64,000 nt of DNA from Pseudomonas rhizoryzae (GCF_005250615.1 NZ_SULM01000012.1:124001-188000), one strand, 5' to 3'; positions 16,741 through 26,409 are shown, counted from the stretch's first letter. The notes: generated from the sequence alone by a model not told the origin. Made by a program: numbers and translations.

Positions 16741-17556
16741 ATGGATCGCTATGCCGTCTTCGGCAACCCCATCGCCCACAGCAAGTCGCCGCTGATCCAC
16801 AGCCTGTTCGCCGACCAAACCGGCCAGCGCCTGCACTACGGCCCCTTACTGGCGCCACTGGACGGTTTCACCGAAAGCGCCCGCAGCTTCTTCCAGAGCG
16901 GCCTGGGCGCCAACGTCACGGTGCCCTTCAAGGAAGAGGCCTACCGGCTGTGCGACGAACTCACCCCGCGCGCGCGCCGCGCCGGGGCGGTCAACACCTT
17001 GAAGCGCCAGGCCAATGGCCGCCTGCTCGGCGACAATACTGATGGTGCCGGGTTGGTGCGGGATCTCACCGTCAACGCCGGCCTGCAGCTGGAGGGCCGT
17101 CGCGTCCTGGTGCTGGGCGCCGGCGGGGCCGTACGCGGCGTGCTGGAGCCGCTGCTGGCCTGTAATCCCGGGCACCTGGTGCTGGCCAATCGCACCGAGC
17201 TCAAGGCCGTGCAGCTGGCGCGGGAATTCGCCGAGCTGGGCGTCATCGAGGTGGCAGCCTTCTCCACCCTGCGTGAACCCTTCGATGTCATCATCAACGG
17301 CACCTCCGCCAGCCTGGGCGGCGGTCGCCCGCCGCTGTCGGAGGCGGTGATCGGTCCCCAGACGGTGACCTACGACATGATGTACGGCAAGGACCTCACC
17401 CCCTTCAATCGCTGGGCCCTGGACGAAGGCGCCTTCCACACCCTGGATGGCCTCGGCATGCTGGTGGAACAGGCCGCCGAGGCCTTCGAACTCTGGCGCG
17501 GCGTGCGCCCGGACAGCGCCCCGGTGCTGGCGGAGTTGCGGCGGCAGTTGGGGTGA
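16741..17556 (+). CDS. aroE: Shikimate dehydrogenase
   Basis: NADPH-dependent reduction of 3-dehydroshikimate to shikimate in aromatic amino-acid synthesis. The 271-residue product begins [20 protein letters not shown], has [11 protein letters not shown] with the catalytic Lys (near residue 65), [11 protein letters not shown] with the catalytic Asp, and the Rossmann motif [10 protein letters not shown] (about 126-135). It begins four bases after the hemF stop, as in P. aeruginosa (PA0024-PA0025). Confidence 0.96.
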   Translation: MDRYAVFGNPIAHSKSPLIHSLFADQTGQRLHYGPLLAPLDGFTESARSFFQSGLGANVTVPFKEEAYRLCDELTPRARRAGAVNTLKRQANGRLLGDNTDGAGLVRDLTVNAGLQLEGRRVLVLGAGGAVRGVLEPLLACNPGHLVLANRTELKAVQLAREFAELGVIEVAAFSTLREPFDVIINGTSASLGGGRPPLSEAVIGPQTVTYDMMYGKDLTPFNRWALDEGAFHTLDGLGMLVEQAAEAFELWRGVRPDSAPVLAELRRQLG

Positions 17557-17887
17557 GGTTGGTGCCTGACGGTGTTGGGCTTCGCTGCGCTCAACCCAAC
17601 CTACGGCCATCGCGGCCATGGGCCGCTCCTGCGAGGGTAGGCCTGACGATTTGTCGCGATCAGGCAAGGCCCAATGAAGCTGAAGGCCTGCTCTGATAGC
17701 CCCCTCTCCCTTCGGGAGAGGGTTGGGGTGAGGGCCCCCCTCGCCACGCAGCCCCAGTGGAAAAGGCCGTGCCGTTTTCCACACTACTCATGGTATCGCT
17801 GCGGCGATGAAACCGTTGCTCTCACGGGTGTCCGATGCGCCGTTAGGAGCGGCCACATCGGCGGACCACCATGGTCGCGATTCGACG
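17557..17887. repeat. Intergenic cluster of dispersed repeats
   Basis: No gene is seen in these 331 bases. They hold three repeat types. At 17574-17605 is gttgggcttcgctgcgctca followed by acccaacctacg, a type also present at 46.46 and 46.83 kb. At 17702-17722 is a perfect 9-bp hairpin (ccctctccc / ggg agaggg, loop ttc) followed by ttggggtgaggg. At 17608-17635 and 17836-17875 are REP-like copies of the aggagcgg / ggccatggg motif, with gttttccacactac at 17774-17787, the reverse complement of the word at 2842-2855. The region separates convergent aroE and the carbonic anhydrase gene. Confidence 0.7.
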
Positions 17888-18439
17888 CTAAGCCCCCTCC
17901 TCCCCATACCCCTCGGCCAGGTGCTGGTCCTTGAGCTTCACGTAGTTGCCGGCGCTGTAGGTGAAGAAGGCCCGCTCCTTCTCTTCCAGCGGGCGGATCT
18001 GCTTGACCGGGCGGCCGACGTAGAGATGCCCCCCTTCCAGCCGTTTGCCCGGCGGCACCAGGCTGCCGGCGCCGATCACCACGTCATCCTCCACCACGGC
18101 GCCGTCCATGACGATGCTGCCCATGCCCACCAGTACCCGGTCGCCAATCGTGCAGCCGTGCAGGGTCACCTGGTGGCCGACGGTGACGTCGTTGCCGATC
18201 AGCAAGGGATAGCCGTCCGGATTGAAGGCGCTGGCGTGGGTGATGTGCAGCACGCTGCCATCCTGGATGCTGGTGCGAGCACCGATCTGGATGAGATGCA
18301 TGTCGCCGCGGATCACCGTCAGCGGCCAGATCGAGCTGTCTGCACCGAGGGTCACGTCGCCGATCACCACGGCGGTGGCATCGACGAAGGCGCGTTCGCC
18401 CAGTTGTGGGGTCTTACCCTGGAAGGTCCTTATGGTCAC
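17888..18439 (-). CDS. Gamma-class carbonic anhydrase-like protein (YrdA family)
   Basis: A 183-residue left-handed beta-helix protein with hexapeptide repeats (for example VVIGDVTLGADSSIWPLTVI). His65, His89 and His94 sit where the three metal-binding histidines of gamma-carbonic anhydrases and YrdA are found. CO2 hydration is plausible, but many YrdA proteins have no shown activity. The gene diverges from prlC (92 bases between the starts), matching PA0066-PA0067. Confidence 0.85.
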   Translation of the reverse strand: MTIRTFQGKTPQLGERAFVDATAVVIGDVTLGADSSIWPLTVIRGDMHLIQIGARTSIQDGSVLHITHASAFNPDGYPLLIGNDVTVGHQVTLHGCTIGDRVLVGMGSIVMDGAVVEDDVVIGAGSLVPPGKRLEGGHLYVGRPVKQIRPLEEKERAFFTYSAGNYVKLKDQHLAEGYGEEGA

Positions 18440-18531
18440 GATAGATACCTTTTCTCGTCGGAAGGGTCTTGAGACCTATTAGGATGGGCTCCATATATAA
18501 CTGTCAAAGCCATCGCCCCGAGGGGAACGCC

Positions 18532-20580
18532 GTGAGCGCCAGCAATCCGCTGCTTCAGTCCTACGACCTGCCGCCCTTTTCCGCCATCAAGCCCGAGCAC
18601 GTCGAGCCGGCCATCGACACCATCCTCGCCGAGAACCGCGCGGCCCTGGCCAAGCTGCTGGAGACCCAGAAGGAACAGCCCACCTGGGCCGGCCTGGTGC
18701 TGGCGATGGACGAGCTGAACGATCGCCTGGGCCAGGCCTGGAGCCCCATTGGCCACCTCAATGCCGTGTGCAACAGCGCCGAGCTGCGTGCCGCCTACGA
18801 GGCCTGCCTGCCCAAGCTGTCGGCCTACTCCACCGAGATCGGCCAGAACAAGGACCTCTTCCAGGCCTATAGCCGCCTGGCCGAAAGCGAGGAAGCCAAG
18901 GGCTTCGACGTCGGCCAGCAGACCACCCTGGAACACGCCCTGCGCGACTTCCGCCTGTCCGGAATCGACCTGCCGCCGGCCGAACAGCAGCGCTATGCCG
19001 CCATCCAGGCGCGCAAATCCGAGCTGGGCAGCAAGTTCTCCAACCAGCTGCTCGACGCGACGCAAGCCTGGACCAAGCACCTCACCGACGAAGCGGCCCT
19101 CGCCGGCCTGCCCGAGTCGGCCAAGGCGCAGCTGGCCGCCGCTGCCCAGGCCAAGGAGCTGGACGGCTGGCTGGTGACCCTGGAATTCCCCAGCTACTAC
19201 GCGGTGATGACCTACGCCGATGACCGCGCCCTGCGCGAAGAGGTCTATGCCGCCTACGCCACCCGCGCTTCCGAGCAGGGCCCCAATGCCGGCCAGTTCG
19301 ACAACGGCCCGGTGATGGAGGAACTGCTCGACCTGCGTCAGGAGCTGGCCCGCCTGCTGGGCTACGCCAACTACGCCGAGCTGTCGCTGGCCACCAAGAT
19401 GGCCGAGAGCAGCGACCAGGTGCTGGGCTTCCTGCGCGACCTCGCCGTGCGCTCCAAGCCCTTCGCCCAGCGCGACCTGGACGAGCTGCGCGCCTTCGCC
19501 GCCGAACAGGGTGTGCAGGATCTGCAGAGCTGGGACACCGGCTACTTCGCCGAGAAGCTGCGCCAGCAGCGCTATGCCTTGTCCCAGGAAGAGGTGCGCG
19601 CCTGGTTCCCGGTGGACAAGGTGCTGTCCGGCCTGTTCGCCACGGTGCAGAAGCTCTATGGCATCGAGATCGCCGAGTTGCGCGACTTCGAGAAGTGGCA
19701 CCCGGACGTGCGGCTGTTCGAGATCAAGGAAAACGGCACTTCCATCGGTCGCTTCTACTTCGATCTCTATGCCCGCGCCAACAAGCGCGGGGGCGCCTGG
19801 ATGGATGGCGCCCGCGACAAGCGTCGCGATGCCCAGGGCCGGCTGATCGATCCGGTGGCCTACCTGGTGTGCAACTTCACCCCCGCCAGCCCCGGCAAGC
19901 CGGCGCTGCTCACCCACGACGAGGTGACCACCCTCTTCCACGAATTCGGCCATGGCCTGCATCACCTGCTGACCCGCGTCGAGCATGCCAGCGTCTCCGG
20001 CATCAACGGCGTGGCCTGGGATGCCGTGGAGCTGCCCAGCCAGTTCATGGAGAACTGGTGCTGGGAGCCCGAGGGTCTGGCGCTGATCTCCGGCCATTAC
20101 GAGACCGGTGAGCCGCTGCCCCAGGAATTGCTGGACAAGATGCTGGCGGCGAAGAACTTCCAGTCGGGCCTGATGATGCTGCGCCAGCTGGAATTCTCGC
20201 TGTTCGACTTCGAACTGCACGCCACCCATGGCGACGGTCGCAGCGTACGCGAGGTGCTGGAGGGCATTCGCGACGAGATCTCGGTGGTGCGTCCGCCGGC
20301 CTACAACCGTTTCCCCAACAGTTTCGCGCACATCTTCGCCGGCGGTTATGCGGCCGGTTACTACAGCTACAAGTGGGCCGAGGTGCTCTCCGCCGATGCC
20401 TTCGCCAAGTTCGAGGAAGAAGGTGTGTTCAACCCCGAAACCGGGCGCGCCTTCCGTGAAGCCATCCTGGCCCGCGGCGGCTCCCAGGCCCCCATGGTGC
20501 TGTTCGTCGACTTCCGCGGTCGCGAGCCCAGCATCGACGCCCTGCTCCGCCATTCCGGGATGAGCGAGGAGGCGGCGTGA
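18532..20580 (+). CDS. prlC: Oligopeptidase A
   Basis: M3-family zinc metallopeptidase that degrades short peptides, including cleaved signal peptides, in the cytoplasm. The 682-residue product has the zinc motif LFHEFGHGLHH (His near 470) and the M3 C-terminal block. I chose GTG at 18532, which gives (V)SASNPLLQSYDLPPFSAI, the normal N-terminus, with aggggaa 6-11 bases upstream; an in-frame ATG at 18469 adds 21 non-conserved residues. The stop overlaps the start of the zinc-ribbon gene (GTGA). Confidence 0.96.
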   Translation: MSASNPLLQSYDLPPFSAIKPEHVEPAIDTILAENRAALAKLLETQKEQPTWAGLVLAMDELNDRLGQAWSPIGHLNAVCNSAELRAAYEACLPKLSAYSTEIGQNKDLFQAYSRLAESEEAKGFDVGQQTTLEHALRDFRLSGIDLPPAEQQRYAAIQARKSELGSKFSNQLLDATQAWTKHLTDEAALAGLPESAKAQLAAAAQAKELDGWLVTLEFPSYYAVMTYADDRALREEVYAAYATRASEQGPNAGQFDNGPVMEELLDLRQELARLLGYANYAELSLATKMAESSDQVLGFLRDLAVRSKPFAQRDLDELRAFAAEQGVQDLQSWDTGYFAEKLRQQRYALSQEEVRAWFPVDKVLSGLFATVQKLYGIEIAELRDFEKWHPDVRLFEIKENGTSIGRFYFDLYARANKRGGAWMDGARDKRRDAQGRLIDPVAYLVCNFTPASPGKPALLTHDEVTTLFHEFGHGLHHLLTRVEHASVSGINGVAWDAVELPSQFMENWCWEPEGLALISGHYETGEPLPQELLDKMLAAKNFQSGLMMLRQLEFSLFDFELHATHGDGRSVREVLEGIRDEISVVRPPAYNRFPNSFAHIFAGGYAAGYYSYKWAEVLSADAFAKFEEEGVFNPETGRAFREAILARGGSQAPMVLFVDFRGREPSIDALLRHSGMSEEAA

Positions 20581-20849
20581 GCGAGCCGATCCGCAAGAGG
20601 TTCATCGCCGGGGCGGTCTGCCCGGCGTGCCAGGCGCAGGACACCCTGAAGATGTGGACCCAGGACGGCACGCCCCACCGTGAGTGTGTCTCCTGCGGCT
20701 ACAGCGACACCCTGGATGAGCGCGGCAATTCGGTCCCCAAGGAATTGCCGACGCGGGTCAACATCAGTGCGCTCAAGCCCAAGAAGCCCGATCCCAAGGT
20801 CCAGGCGGTGCAGTTCTTTCCCAATCCCAAGTTGAAGAAGCCGGACTAG
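20577..20849 (+). CDS. Small zinc-ribbon protein, YheV family
   Basis: A 90-residue protein with two CxxC pairs (CPAC near residue 15 and CVSC near residue 37), forming a zinc ribbon, followed by a Lys/Pro-rich tail. It starts with GTG overlapping the prlC stop, so translation is coupled. The pair matches PA0067-PA0068. The YheV family has no firmly known function; binding of nucleic acid or a protein partner is only a guess. Confidence 0.85.
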   Translation: MSEPIRKRFIAGAVCPACQAQDTLKMWTQDGTPHRECVSCGYSDTLDERGNSVPKELPTRVNISALKPKKPDPKVQAVQFFPNPKLKKPD

Positions 20850-20870
20850 TCCGGACCCCGGCTGTAGAAG

Positions 20871-20904
20871 ACCGCGCTTGGCACCTCGCCTGGCGCGGTT
20901 TTTT
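20871..20904 (+). terminator. Rho-independent terminator after prlC operon
   Basis: Stem accgcgc (20871-20877) pairs with gcgcggt (20893-20899), followed by a run of T. It lies 21 bases after the zinc-ribbon stop codon. Confidence 0.8.
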
Positions 20905-21209
20905 CTGCCAGGCGAAGGCAAACACGGGTCGGGCTTAACAGACTAGCCGCGGAATCGCTCGGAAAAGCGGGGGGTTCAAAACGTTATCCACAAAAATGGG
21001 ATTCGTTAGCCAGCCGATCATCTTTTTAAACTATTGATATATAAGGACTTTTAAGGACTTATCAGCAGGCATGGGACTGGTTCCTGCATTTTATACCGCT
21101 TTTATCCCGGATTTATCCACAGGCGAAGTCTGGACGTGACTGGGGAGTCTTTGCCGCTGCAGCGCGATCCAAGTCCTGAATACGCTCTGTCGCCAGTCGA
21201 GGAGGCTCC
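20905..21209. other. AT-rich non-coding segment with two perfect DnaA boxes
   Basis: No gene is visible. Two perfect ttatccaca sequences (20984-20992 and 21113-21121), both on the plus strand, flank an AT-rich stretch (about 21018-21065) that contains a direct repeat of aaggactt. The segment also must hold the promoter of the CigR-like gene. See findings. Confidence 0.55.
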
Positions 21210-21674
21210 ATGCGTACTGCCCTGTCCATCGCGACGCTCTGTCTGTTCAGCAACCTGGCGCTGGCCGCACCGCCTGGGGGTGGGCCCGGTGGCCCCGACG
21301 ATCATGGGCCGCGAGGTCCAGCCTGGCAGGAGCCGGGTAAGGGACACGGCAAGGGGCACGTTCCCGATCAGGGGCCACCGGGCCGTGCTGATGGCGGGCC
21401 GGCGGCCAGGGGGCCAGGCGACCTGGGGCCGGCGCGGGCGCGCCTTGAGGCGTTGCGTGGGCAGATCGGGCGTGGCGGCGACCTGCCACCGGGGCTGCGT
21501 CTGGAGCGCGGTAGACCGTTGCCGCCCGGCTATGGTCGGCCACTGCCGCCTGGCATCGTGAAGCAGCTGCCGGACTATCCCGGCTACGCATGGCGACAGC
21601 TGGGCACGGATGTGGTGTTGATCGCCGTCGGTACCGGACTGGTCTACGCCATCCTGCAGGGCGTGTTGGACTAG
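21210..21674 (+). CDS. CigR-like Gly/Pro-rich exported protein
   Basis: A 154-residue protein with a signal peptide (about 1-20, ending ALA), a long Gly/Pro/Asp-rich middle, and a conserved C-terminal unit: LPPGIVKQLPDYPGYAWRQL followed by a hydrophobic helix (VVLIAVGTGLVYAILQGVL). This C-terminal layout matches RcnB/CigR-type proteins; Salmonella CigR is described as an anti-virulence regulator, but no function should be assumed here. It is alone on its strand with a possible aggaggct ribosome site just before the ATG. Confidence 0.75.
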   Translation: MRTALSIATLCLFSNLALAAPPGGGPGGPDDHGPRGPAWQEPGKGHGKGHVPDQGPPGRADGGPAARGPGDLGPARARLEALRGQIGRGGDLPPGLRLERGRPLPPGYGRPLPPGIVKQLPDYPGYAWRQLGTDVVLIAVGTGLVYAILQGVLD

Positions 21675-21675
21675 G

Positions 21676-21776
21676 GTACGAAAAATGCCTGCGCTCGGTG
21701 ATGCCTCGTTGAAAAAGGCCTGGATGGCCAGCCCCGCCTAGGCCTCGCCTGACCTTCGCTCGACAATTTTTCGTAC
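21676..21776. repeat. 101-bp element bounded by 11-bp inverted repeats
   Basis: gtacgaaaaat at 21676-21686 is the exact inverse of atttttcgtac at 21766-21776. The interior contains gcctgcgctcgg near the left end and cgcctgaccttcgctcg near the right. It begins one base after the CigR-like stop codon. It resembles small non-autonomous mobile repeats in size and shape; no transposase is present. The rest of the 374-base gap before the lactonase gene shows no further gene. Confidence 0.6.
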
Positions 21777-22048
21777 AGAACCGAGTCCCAGCGATCTTTC
21801 AGCGCCGCCGATGACGAGCGGTGCGGCAGGCAGTGGGCCGCTCTGGCGTGGGCACCCGCGCCTGCGCCCGACCGATTCGGGCGTCTGCCAAGGCCCGCCG
21901 CGGACATTGATGGAAACCTCCCTGGCACAGTGCCAGCGTGGTTTTCAGTAGAATGACGGCCGCGCGCGTCCCGTCGTGCCTACCCGCGAACACGAAACCG
22001 GACCGCCTTGCGTCGGTCTCAACGCCATCCGCTCGCCAAGGATTCCCC

Positions 22049-23215
22049 ATGAGAGCTCTGCCCCGTCTGCTGCCGCTGACCCTGTTCGCCCTGCTCCTGG
22101 GGCAGGCAGCCTTCGTCCGGGCCGAACCGGGTCTGTTCAATTTGCTGGTTGGCACCTATACCTCGGGTAGCAGCCAGGGGTTGTACGTCTACCGCTTCAA
22201 CAGCCGCGATGGCCATATCGACGGTCCGCTGCGGATCGTCAAGGCCTCGAATCCCTCCTTCATCACCTTGTCGCGAGATGGCCGTACCCTGTTCGCGGTC
22301 AACGAGAACGGTCGTGGTTCGGCCGGCGACACCCTAGGTCGGGTCACCTCCTATCGCTTCGAGCCGGGCAACGGCCGTCTGCAGCAGATCAGCCAGGTCA
22401 AGAGCCTGGGCGACGAACCGACCCATTCCAGCCTGAGCCACGACGGCAAGTACCTGTTCGTGGCCAACTATTCCAGTCTGCCGGAAGGCTCTTTGGCAGT
22501 GCTGCCGATTCAGGACGGCGGGGTACTCAGTCCGGTGGCGCAGATCGAATTCCACCAGCCCAGCGAGCAGCATGCGCGGCAGCAGTCCAGCCATGTGCAC
22601 GCCGCGGTGACCACTCCGGATGGCCGCTTCGTCTTCGCGCCAGACCTGGGCGCGGACAAGGTGTTCGTCTACCGCTATGTACCGCAACAGCCCGAGCGGC
22701 CCCTGGTGGCCGCCGAGACGCCCTTCGTACCGGTGCCGGAAGGTAGCGGCCCGCGCCACCTGGTGTTCAGCGCCGATGGCCGCTACGCCTACCTGACCCT
22801 GGAGCTGTCCGGCCAGGTGATGGCCTTCGCCCACCAGGACGGCATGCTGCGCCAACTGCAGACCTATAGCCTGACGCCCCAGGAATTCACCGGCGAGCGT
22901 GATGCCGGCGCCCTGCACCTGTCCGGCGATGGCCGCTTCCTCTACGTCGCCAGTCGCGGCACCGACAACCAACTGGCGGTGTTCGCCGTGAATCCCGATG
23001 GCACCCTCACCTTCGTCGAGCGACACCCGGTCAACGGCCTGGTGCCGCGGGAGTTCGCCATCGATCCTTCCGGCCGCTTCCTGTTGGTGGCCAACCAGAA
23101 GTCCAATCAACTCAAGGTCTTCGCTCGTGATCCCGACAGCGGCAAGCTCGGCGAGGAATTGCAGAGCCTGGATGTGGGGGCGCCGGCCGACCTCAAATTC
23201 GTCGCGGTACCTTGA
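22049..23215 (+). CDS. Periplasmic lactonase-family beta-propeller protein
   Basis: A 388-residue protein with a signal peptide (about 1-25, ending VRA) and a seven-bladed beta-propeller of the lactonase family (repeats such as GRFVFAPDLGADKVFVYRY and GRFLYVASRGTDNQLAVFAV). The family includes 6-phosphogluconolactonases; with a signal peptide and this length it resembles PpgL, the periplasmic gluconolactonase of P. aeruginosa, so hydrolysis of gluconolactone is the best guess. ATG at 22049 was chosen because it starts the signal peptide. Its stop overlaps the next gene (TGATG). Confidence 0.8.
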   Translation: MRALPRLLPLTLFALLLGQAAFVRAEPGLFNLLVGTYTSGSSQGLYVYRFNSRDGHIDGPLRIVKASNPSFITLSRDGRTLFAVNENGRGSAGDTLGRVTSYRFEPGNGRLQQISQVKSLGDEPTHSSLSHDGKYLFVANYSSLPEGSLAVLPIQDGGVLSPVAQIEFHQPSEQHARQQSSHVHAAVTTPDGRFVFAPDLGADKVFVYRYVPQQPERPLVAAETPFVPVPEGSGPRHLVFSADGRYAYLTLELSGQVMAFAHQDGMLRQLQTYSLTPQEFTGERDAGALHLSGDGRFLYVASRGTDNQLAVFAVNPDGTLTFVERHPVNGLVPREFAIDPSGRFLLVANQKSNQLKVFARDPDSGKLGEELQSLDVGAPADLKFVAVP

Positions 23216-23607
23216 TGACCCTCTTCGACCGTCTGCACCACGTGGCGCTGATCTGCGCCGACTATGAACGCTCCCGGCATTTCTACACCGAGATCCTCGG
23301 CCTGCCGGTGATCGCCGAGACCTACCGCGAAGCCCGGCGCTCCTGGAAGCTGGACCTGGCGGTGGGCGAGCACGCCCAGTTGGAGTTGTTTTCCTTTCCC
23401 GGCGCCCCGCCGCGGCCTTCGCGCCCGGAGGCCCAGGGCCTGCGTCATCTGGCTTTCGCCGTGGCCGACCTGGACGCCGCCGTCGCGCACTTGCAGGGGC
23501 ACGGGGTGGTCACCGAGCCGATCCGCACCGACGAACTGACCGGCAGGAGGTTCACCTTCTTTGCCGATCCTGATGATCTGCCGTTGGAAATTTACGAAAG
23601 CGAGTAG
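23215..23607 (+). CDS. VOC-family protein (glyoxalase I-like, YaeR type)
   Basis: A 130-residue vicinal-oxygen-chelate protein: FDRLHHVALICADYERSRHF (metal-binding His near residue 8), then QGLRHLAFAVADLDAA (second His) and a terminal LPLEIYESE with the metal-binding Glu. It resembles the YaeR/GloA2 group of putative lyases rather than true glyoxalase I. The ATG overlaps the lactonase stop by one base, so the two are probably cotranslated. The substrate is unknown. Confidence 0.8.
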   Translation: MTLFDRLHHVALICADYERSRHFYTEILGLPVIAETYREARRSWKLDLAVGEHAQLELFSFPGAPPRPSRPEAQGLRHLAFAVADLDAAVAHLQGHGVVTEPIRTDELTGRRFTFFADPDDLPLEIYESE

Positions 23608-23757
23608 GCCGAAAGCTCCGTTCTAGACCGGTTGGTCACTTTTTTTAGCCGCTGCGCGGATTGGTCTTCAGTTGCTTGAGTCCGGTCGATAGGAACAGTG
23701 AACTTGCATTCGTCAGCCAGGCGAACCACTGCTTCTTCGGACTCTAAGGAAAGTCAC

Positions 23758-25398
23758 ATGAAGGTCTTCTCCAACCTGAAGTTGGCCAACAAGCTGCTAT
23801 TGGCTTTTTCCTGTTGCGCGTTCATCACCCTGCTGGTCGGTGGCTTGGGGCTGGTGGGTGCCCAGCGCCTGGGGCAACAGCTCGATTCGGTATTCACTAA
23901 CCTGCATGGGATCAACGAGGTCAGTTCGCTCAAGAGCAGTGCCATCGAGCACAACCGCGATCTGTACCAACTGCTGTCGATCTCGGGGTTCGGTACCGAT
24001 CCCAATGCCCGCGATGCCCTGGTCAAGCAACTGGCGGCCAACCGCGCCAGCATGGAACGGATTCTCGCCGCCTATCAGCAGCGGCCCGGCCTTGGCGACC
24101 GAGATCGGGAGGGTCTGCAACTGTTGGCCACCGCCTTGCCGGCCTATCTGAGCAGTGCCGATCAGTTGGTCGAACAGCTCGGCCGTGGCGATTTGTTCTC
24201 CGCGCGTAACCTGATGGTCAAGGAGACCTTTCCCAAATACCGGCAGATGATGGCGGGTCTGGACGTTCTTATCGAAGGTAATGCCCAGGCGTCCGCGGTG
24301 AGTAAGGAGGCGGCCAGCAGAGGTCTGGCGCAGCTGAAATGGCAATTGGGCGGTGCGGTGCTGCTGGCCTTTGGCCTGGCACTGGGGCTGGGCGCCTGGA
24401 TTGCCCGGCTGATCGCCGCGCCGCTGCGCCGGGCGGTGCGTAACGCGCAACAGATCGCCGCGGGCGATCTGAGTCAGTCGCTGCAGAGCGACGCCCGCGA
24501 TGAGACCGGTCAGTTGCTGACCGCCCTGGAGGGCATGCAGGGTAGCCTGCGCGACACCCTGCAGCAGATCAACAGTGCTTCCAACCAGCTGGCTCAGGCC
24601 GCGAAGGGACTGAGTTCGGCGACCGAGGACAGCACCCAGAGCCTGTCCCGGCAGGGCGCGGAAATTCAGCAGGCGGCCACGGCCGTGACCGAGATGACCA
24701 CTGCGGTGGAAGAAGTGGCCCAGAACGCGGTATCCACCTCGGAGGCGTCATGCAGCGCCCGAGAGCAGGCCGACCTCGGCCGGCGCCAGGCACAGGAGTC
24801 GATCGCCACCATCAATTCCATGGCCAGCGTCATCCAGGTCTCCACGCAAAAGGTCGATGGTCTGGCTAATCAGGCCCGCGAGATCGGCAAGGTGCTCGAG
24901 GTGATTCGTGGCATTGCCGAACAGACCAACCTGCTGGCACTCAACGCAGCCATCGAGGCGGCCCGCGCTGGCGATCAGGGTCGCGGTTTCGCCGTGGTGG
25001 CCGACGAGGTCAGGGCCCTGGCGCAGCGTAGCCAGAATTCCACTGGCGAAATCGAGGGCATGATCGTCGCCATCCGCAACAGCGCCGACGAAGCGGTGGC
25101 GGCCATGAGCCAGAGCCGAACCCTGGCCGAGGACTCGCAACGTTCGACCGCCGCCGCGGGTCAGGCGCTGGAGCAGATCGCCGAGAGCGTCGCTGGGATC
25201 AACGACCGCAATCTGGTGATCGCCAGCGCGGCCGAGCAGCAGGCGCAGGTCGCCCGCGAGGTGGATCGTAACCTGGTGAATATCCAGGATGCCGCCTTGA
25301 ACACCGCCGAAGGCGCCGAACGAACCAGTCGGGCCAGCCACGAACTCGCCGATCTGGCCGCCAGCCTGACCCAGATGGTGGGTCGTTTTCGCCTCTGA
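23758..25398 (+). CDS. Methyl-accepting chemotaxis protein (first of five)
   Basis: A 546-residue transmembrane chemoreceptor. N-terminal membrane helix about 11-33, a periplasmic four-helix-bundle-type ligand domain (about 34-195), a second membrane helix about 198-220, a HAMP domain, then the cytoplasmic signalling rod with the hairpin tip [18 protein letters not shown] (about 388-405). No CheR-binding pentapeptide is present; it ends VGRFRL. ATG 23758 follows aagga. The ligand region contains [14 protein letters not shown], closely matched in the receptor at 27.2 kb, so the two are paralogues. Confidence 0.93.
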   Translation: MKVFSNLKLANKLLLAFSCCAFITLLVGGLGLVGAQRLGQQLDSVFTNLHGINEVSSLKSSAIEHNRDLYQLLSISGFGTDPNARDALVKQLAANRASMERILAAYQQRPGLGDRDREGLQLLATALPAYLSSADQLVEQLGRGDLFSARNLMVKETFPKYRQMMAGLDVLIEGNAQASAVSKEAASRGLAQLKWQLGGAVLLAFGLALGLGAWIARLIAAPLRRAVRNAQQIAAGDLSQSLQSDARDETGQLLTALEGMQGSLRDTLQQINSASNQLAQAAKGLSSATEDSTQSLSRQGAEIQQAATAVTEMTTAVEEVAQNAVSTSEASCSAREQADLGRRQAQESIATINSMASVIQVSTQKVDGLANQAREIGKVLEVIRGIAEQTNLLALNAAIEAARAGDQGRGFAVVADEVRALAQRSQNSTGEIEGMIVAIRNSADEAVAAMSQSRTLAEDSQRSTAAAGQALEQIAESVAGINDRNLVIASAAEQQAQVAREVDRNLVNIQDAALNTAEGAERTSRASHELADLAASLTQMVGRFRL

Positions 25399-25467
25399 CG
25401 ACCGTCGCTTTACCTGGCCATATCGAAGAGCCGCCGTCGATACGGCCAGGATGAGGCCGGCTGTCGT

Positions 25468-26409
25468 TCAGGTCGCCAGCCGTGCCCCGGCCAGGGCGAT
25501 ACGCGGCGTTGCCAGCTCTTCCAGTAGCCAGTCGAGAAAGGGCTGCAGCAATCGCTGGCGCCGCTTGCGTTCCGGCAGGACCGCGTAATAGCCGTAGTCC
25601 GAGGTCGCCGCGCCCGGGCAGGGTCGGCATAACAGGTCCTGTGCGAGCAGATCGTCCACCAGGTGACGCCAACCGATGGCCACGCCCTGCCCGGCGATGG
25701 CGGCCTGGATCACCAGGGTGTAGTTGTCGAAACTGAGTACGGCGCCACTGGGGTTACTGGCCGGCGGCGAGCAGTCGAGCGCCGCCAGCAGGGCCGGCCA
25801 GTCGTACCAACGGCTGTTGGGCGCCGCCTTCAGGTGCAGCAGCGGCCAACGCGAGAGTTGGTCGCAGGTCACGGGTACCGAGCGATCAGCCAGCAGGCGC
25901 GGGCTGCACACCGGAAAGACCTCTTCGCGAAACAGGGGCCAGGCGGTGCCGTGCTTGAAGCGACCATCGCCGAAGGTCAGGGCTACATCCACCTCGGCCC
26001 CCAGCGCTGGCAGTCGGTCACTGGTGATCAGGCTGACGTCCAGCTGGGGATGCCGCGCATGGAAGCGGGGGAGACGCGGCAACAGCCAGTAGGCGGCGAA
26101 GGCGAAATCGGTGGCCACCTGCAGCACCTCGTGGGCCGGCTGGGTGGTGATGGCGCGCAAGCCCTCGTCGATGCTGGCGAGCCCGGCTTCCACATGCTGC
26201 TGGAGCAGTTGGCCAGCGGCGGTCAGGACGATGCCGCGATGGATACGATCGAACAATCGCGTATCCAGTTGGGCTTCCAGCCGTTTGATCTGCTGGCTCA
26301 CCGCTGGCTGCGTGGTGCCCAGTTCCGCAGCGGCCAGGGTGAAGCTCAGGCACCGGGCGACGGTGGCGAAGATGCGCAAGCTGTCCAGGGAAGGGGGCGG
26401 GGTAGTCAT
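25468..26409 (-). CDS. LysR-type regulator, possibly of choline-sulfate utilisation
   Basis: A 313-residue LysR protein: N-terminal winged helix (about 8-66, with TLAAAELGTTQPAVSQQIKR as the recognition region) and a C-terminal two-lobe effector domain (90-300). LysR regulators commonly sit beside choline sulfatase genes (PA0032 beside betC). Here betC lies 2.5 kb away, separated by a chemoreceptor relic and a chemoreceptor, so the link is inference. Its start faces the relic; autoregulation is typical of the family but no operator was identified. Confidence 0.72.
   Translation of the reverse strand: MTTPPPSLDSLRIFATVARCLSFTLAAAELGTTQPAVSQQIKRLEAQLDTRLFDRIHRGIVLTAAGQLLQQHVEAGLASIDEGLRAITTQPAHEVLQVATDFAFAAYWLLPRLPRFHARHPQLDVSLITSDRLPALGAEVDVALTFGDGRFKHGTAWPLFREEVFPVCSPRLLADRSVPVTCDQLSRWPLLHLKAAPNSRWYDWPALLAALDCSPPASNPSGAVLSFDNYTLVIQAAIAGQGVAIGWRHLVDDLLAQDLLCRPCPGAATSDYGYYAVLPERKRRQRLLQPFLDWLLEELATPRIALAGARLAT

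Noticed and set aside
18436-20553. A roughly 700-codon open frame antisense to prlC
   Set aside because: It mirrors the PrlC gene, has a Gly/Gln/His/Val-rich composition typical of antisense frames, and has no ribosome site or motif.
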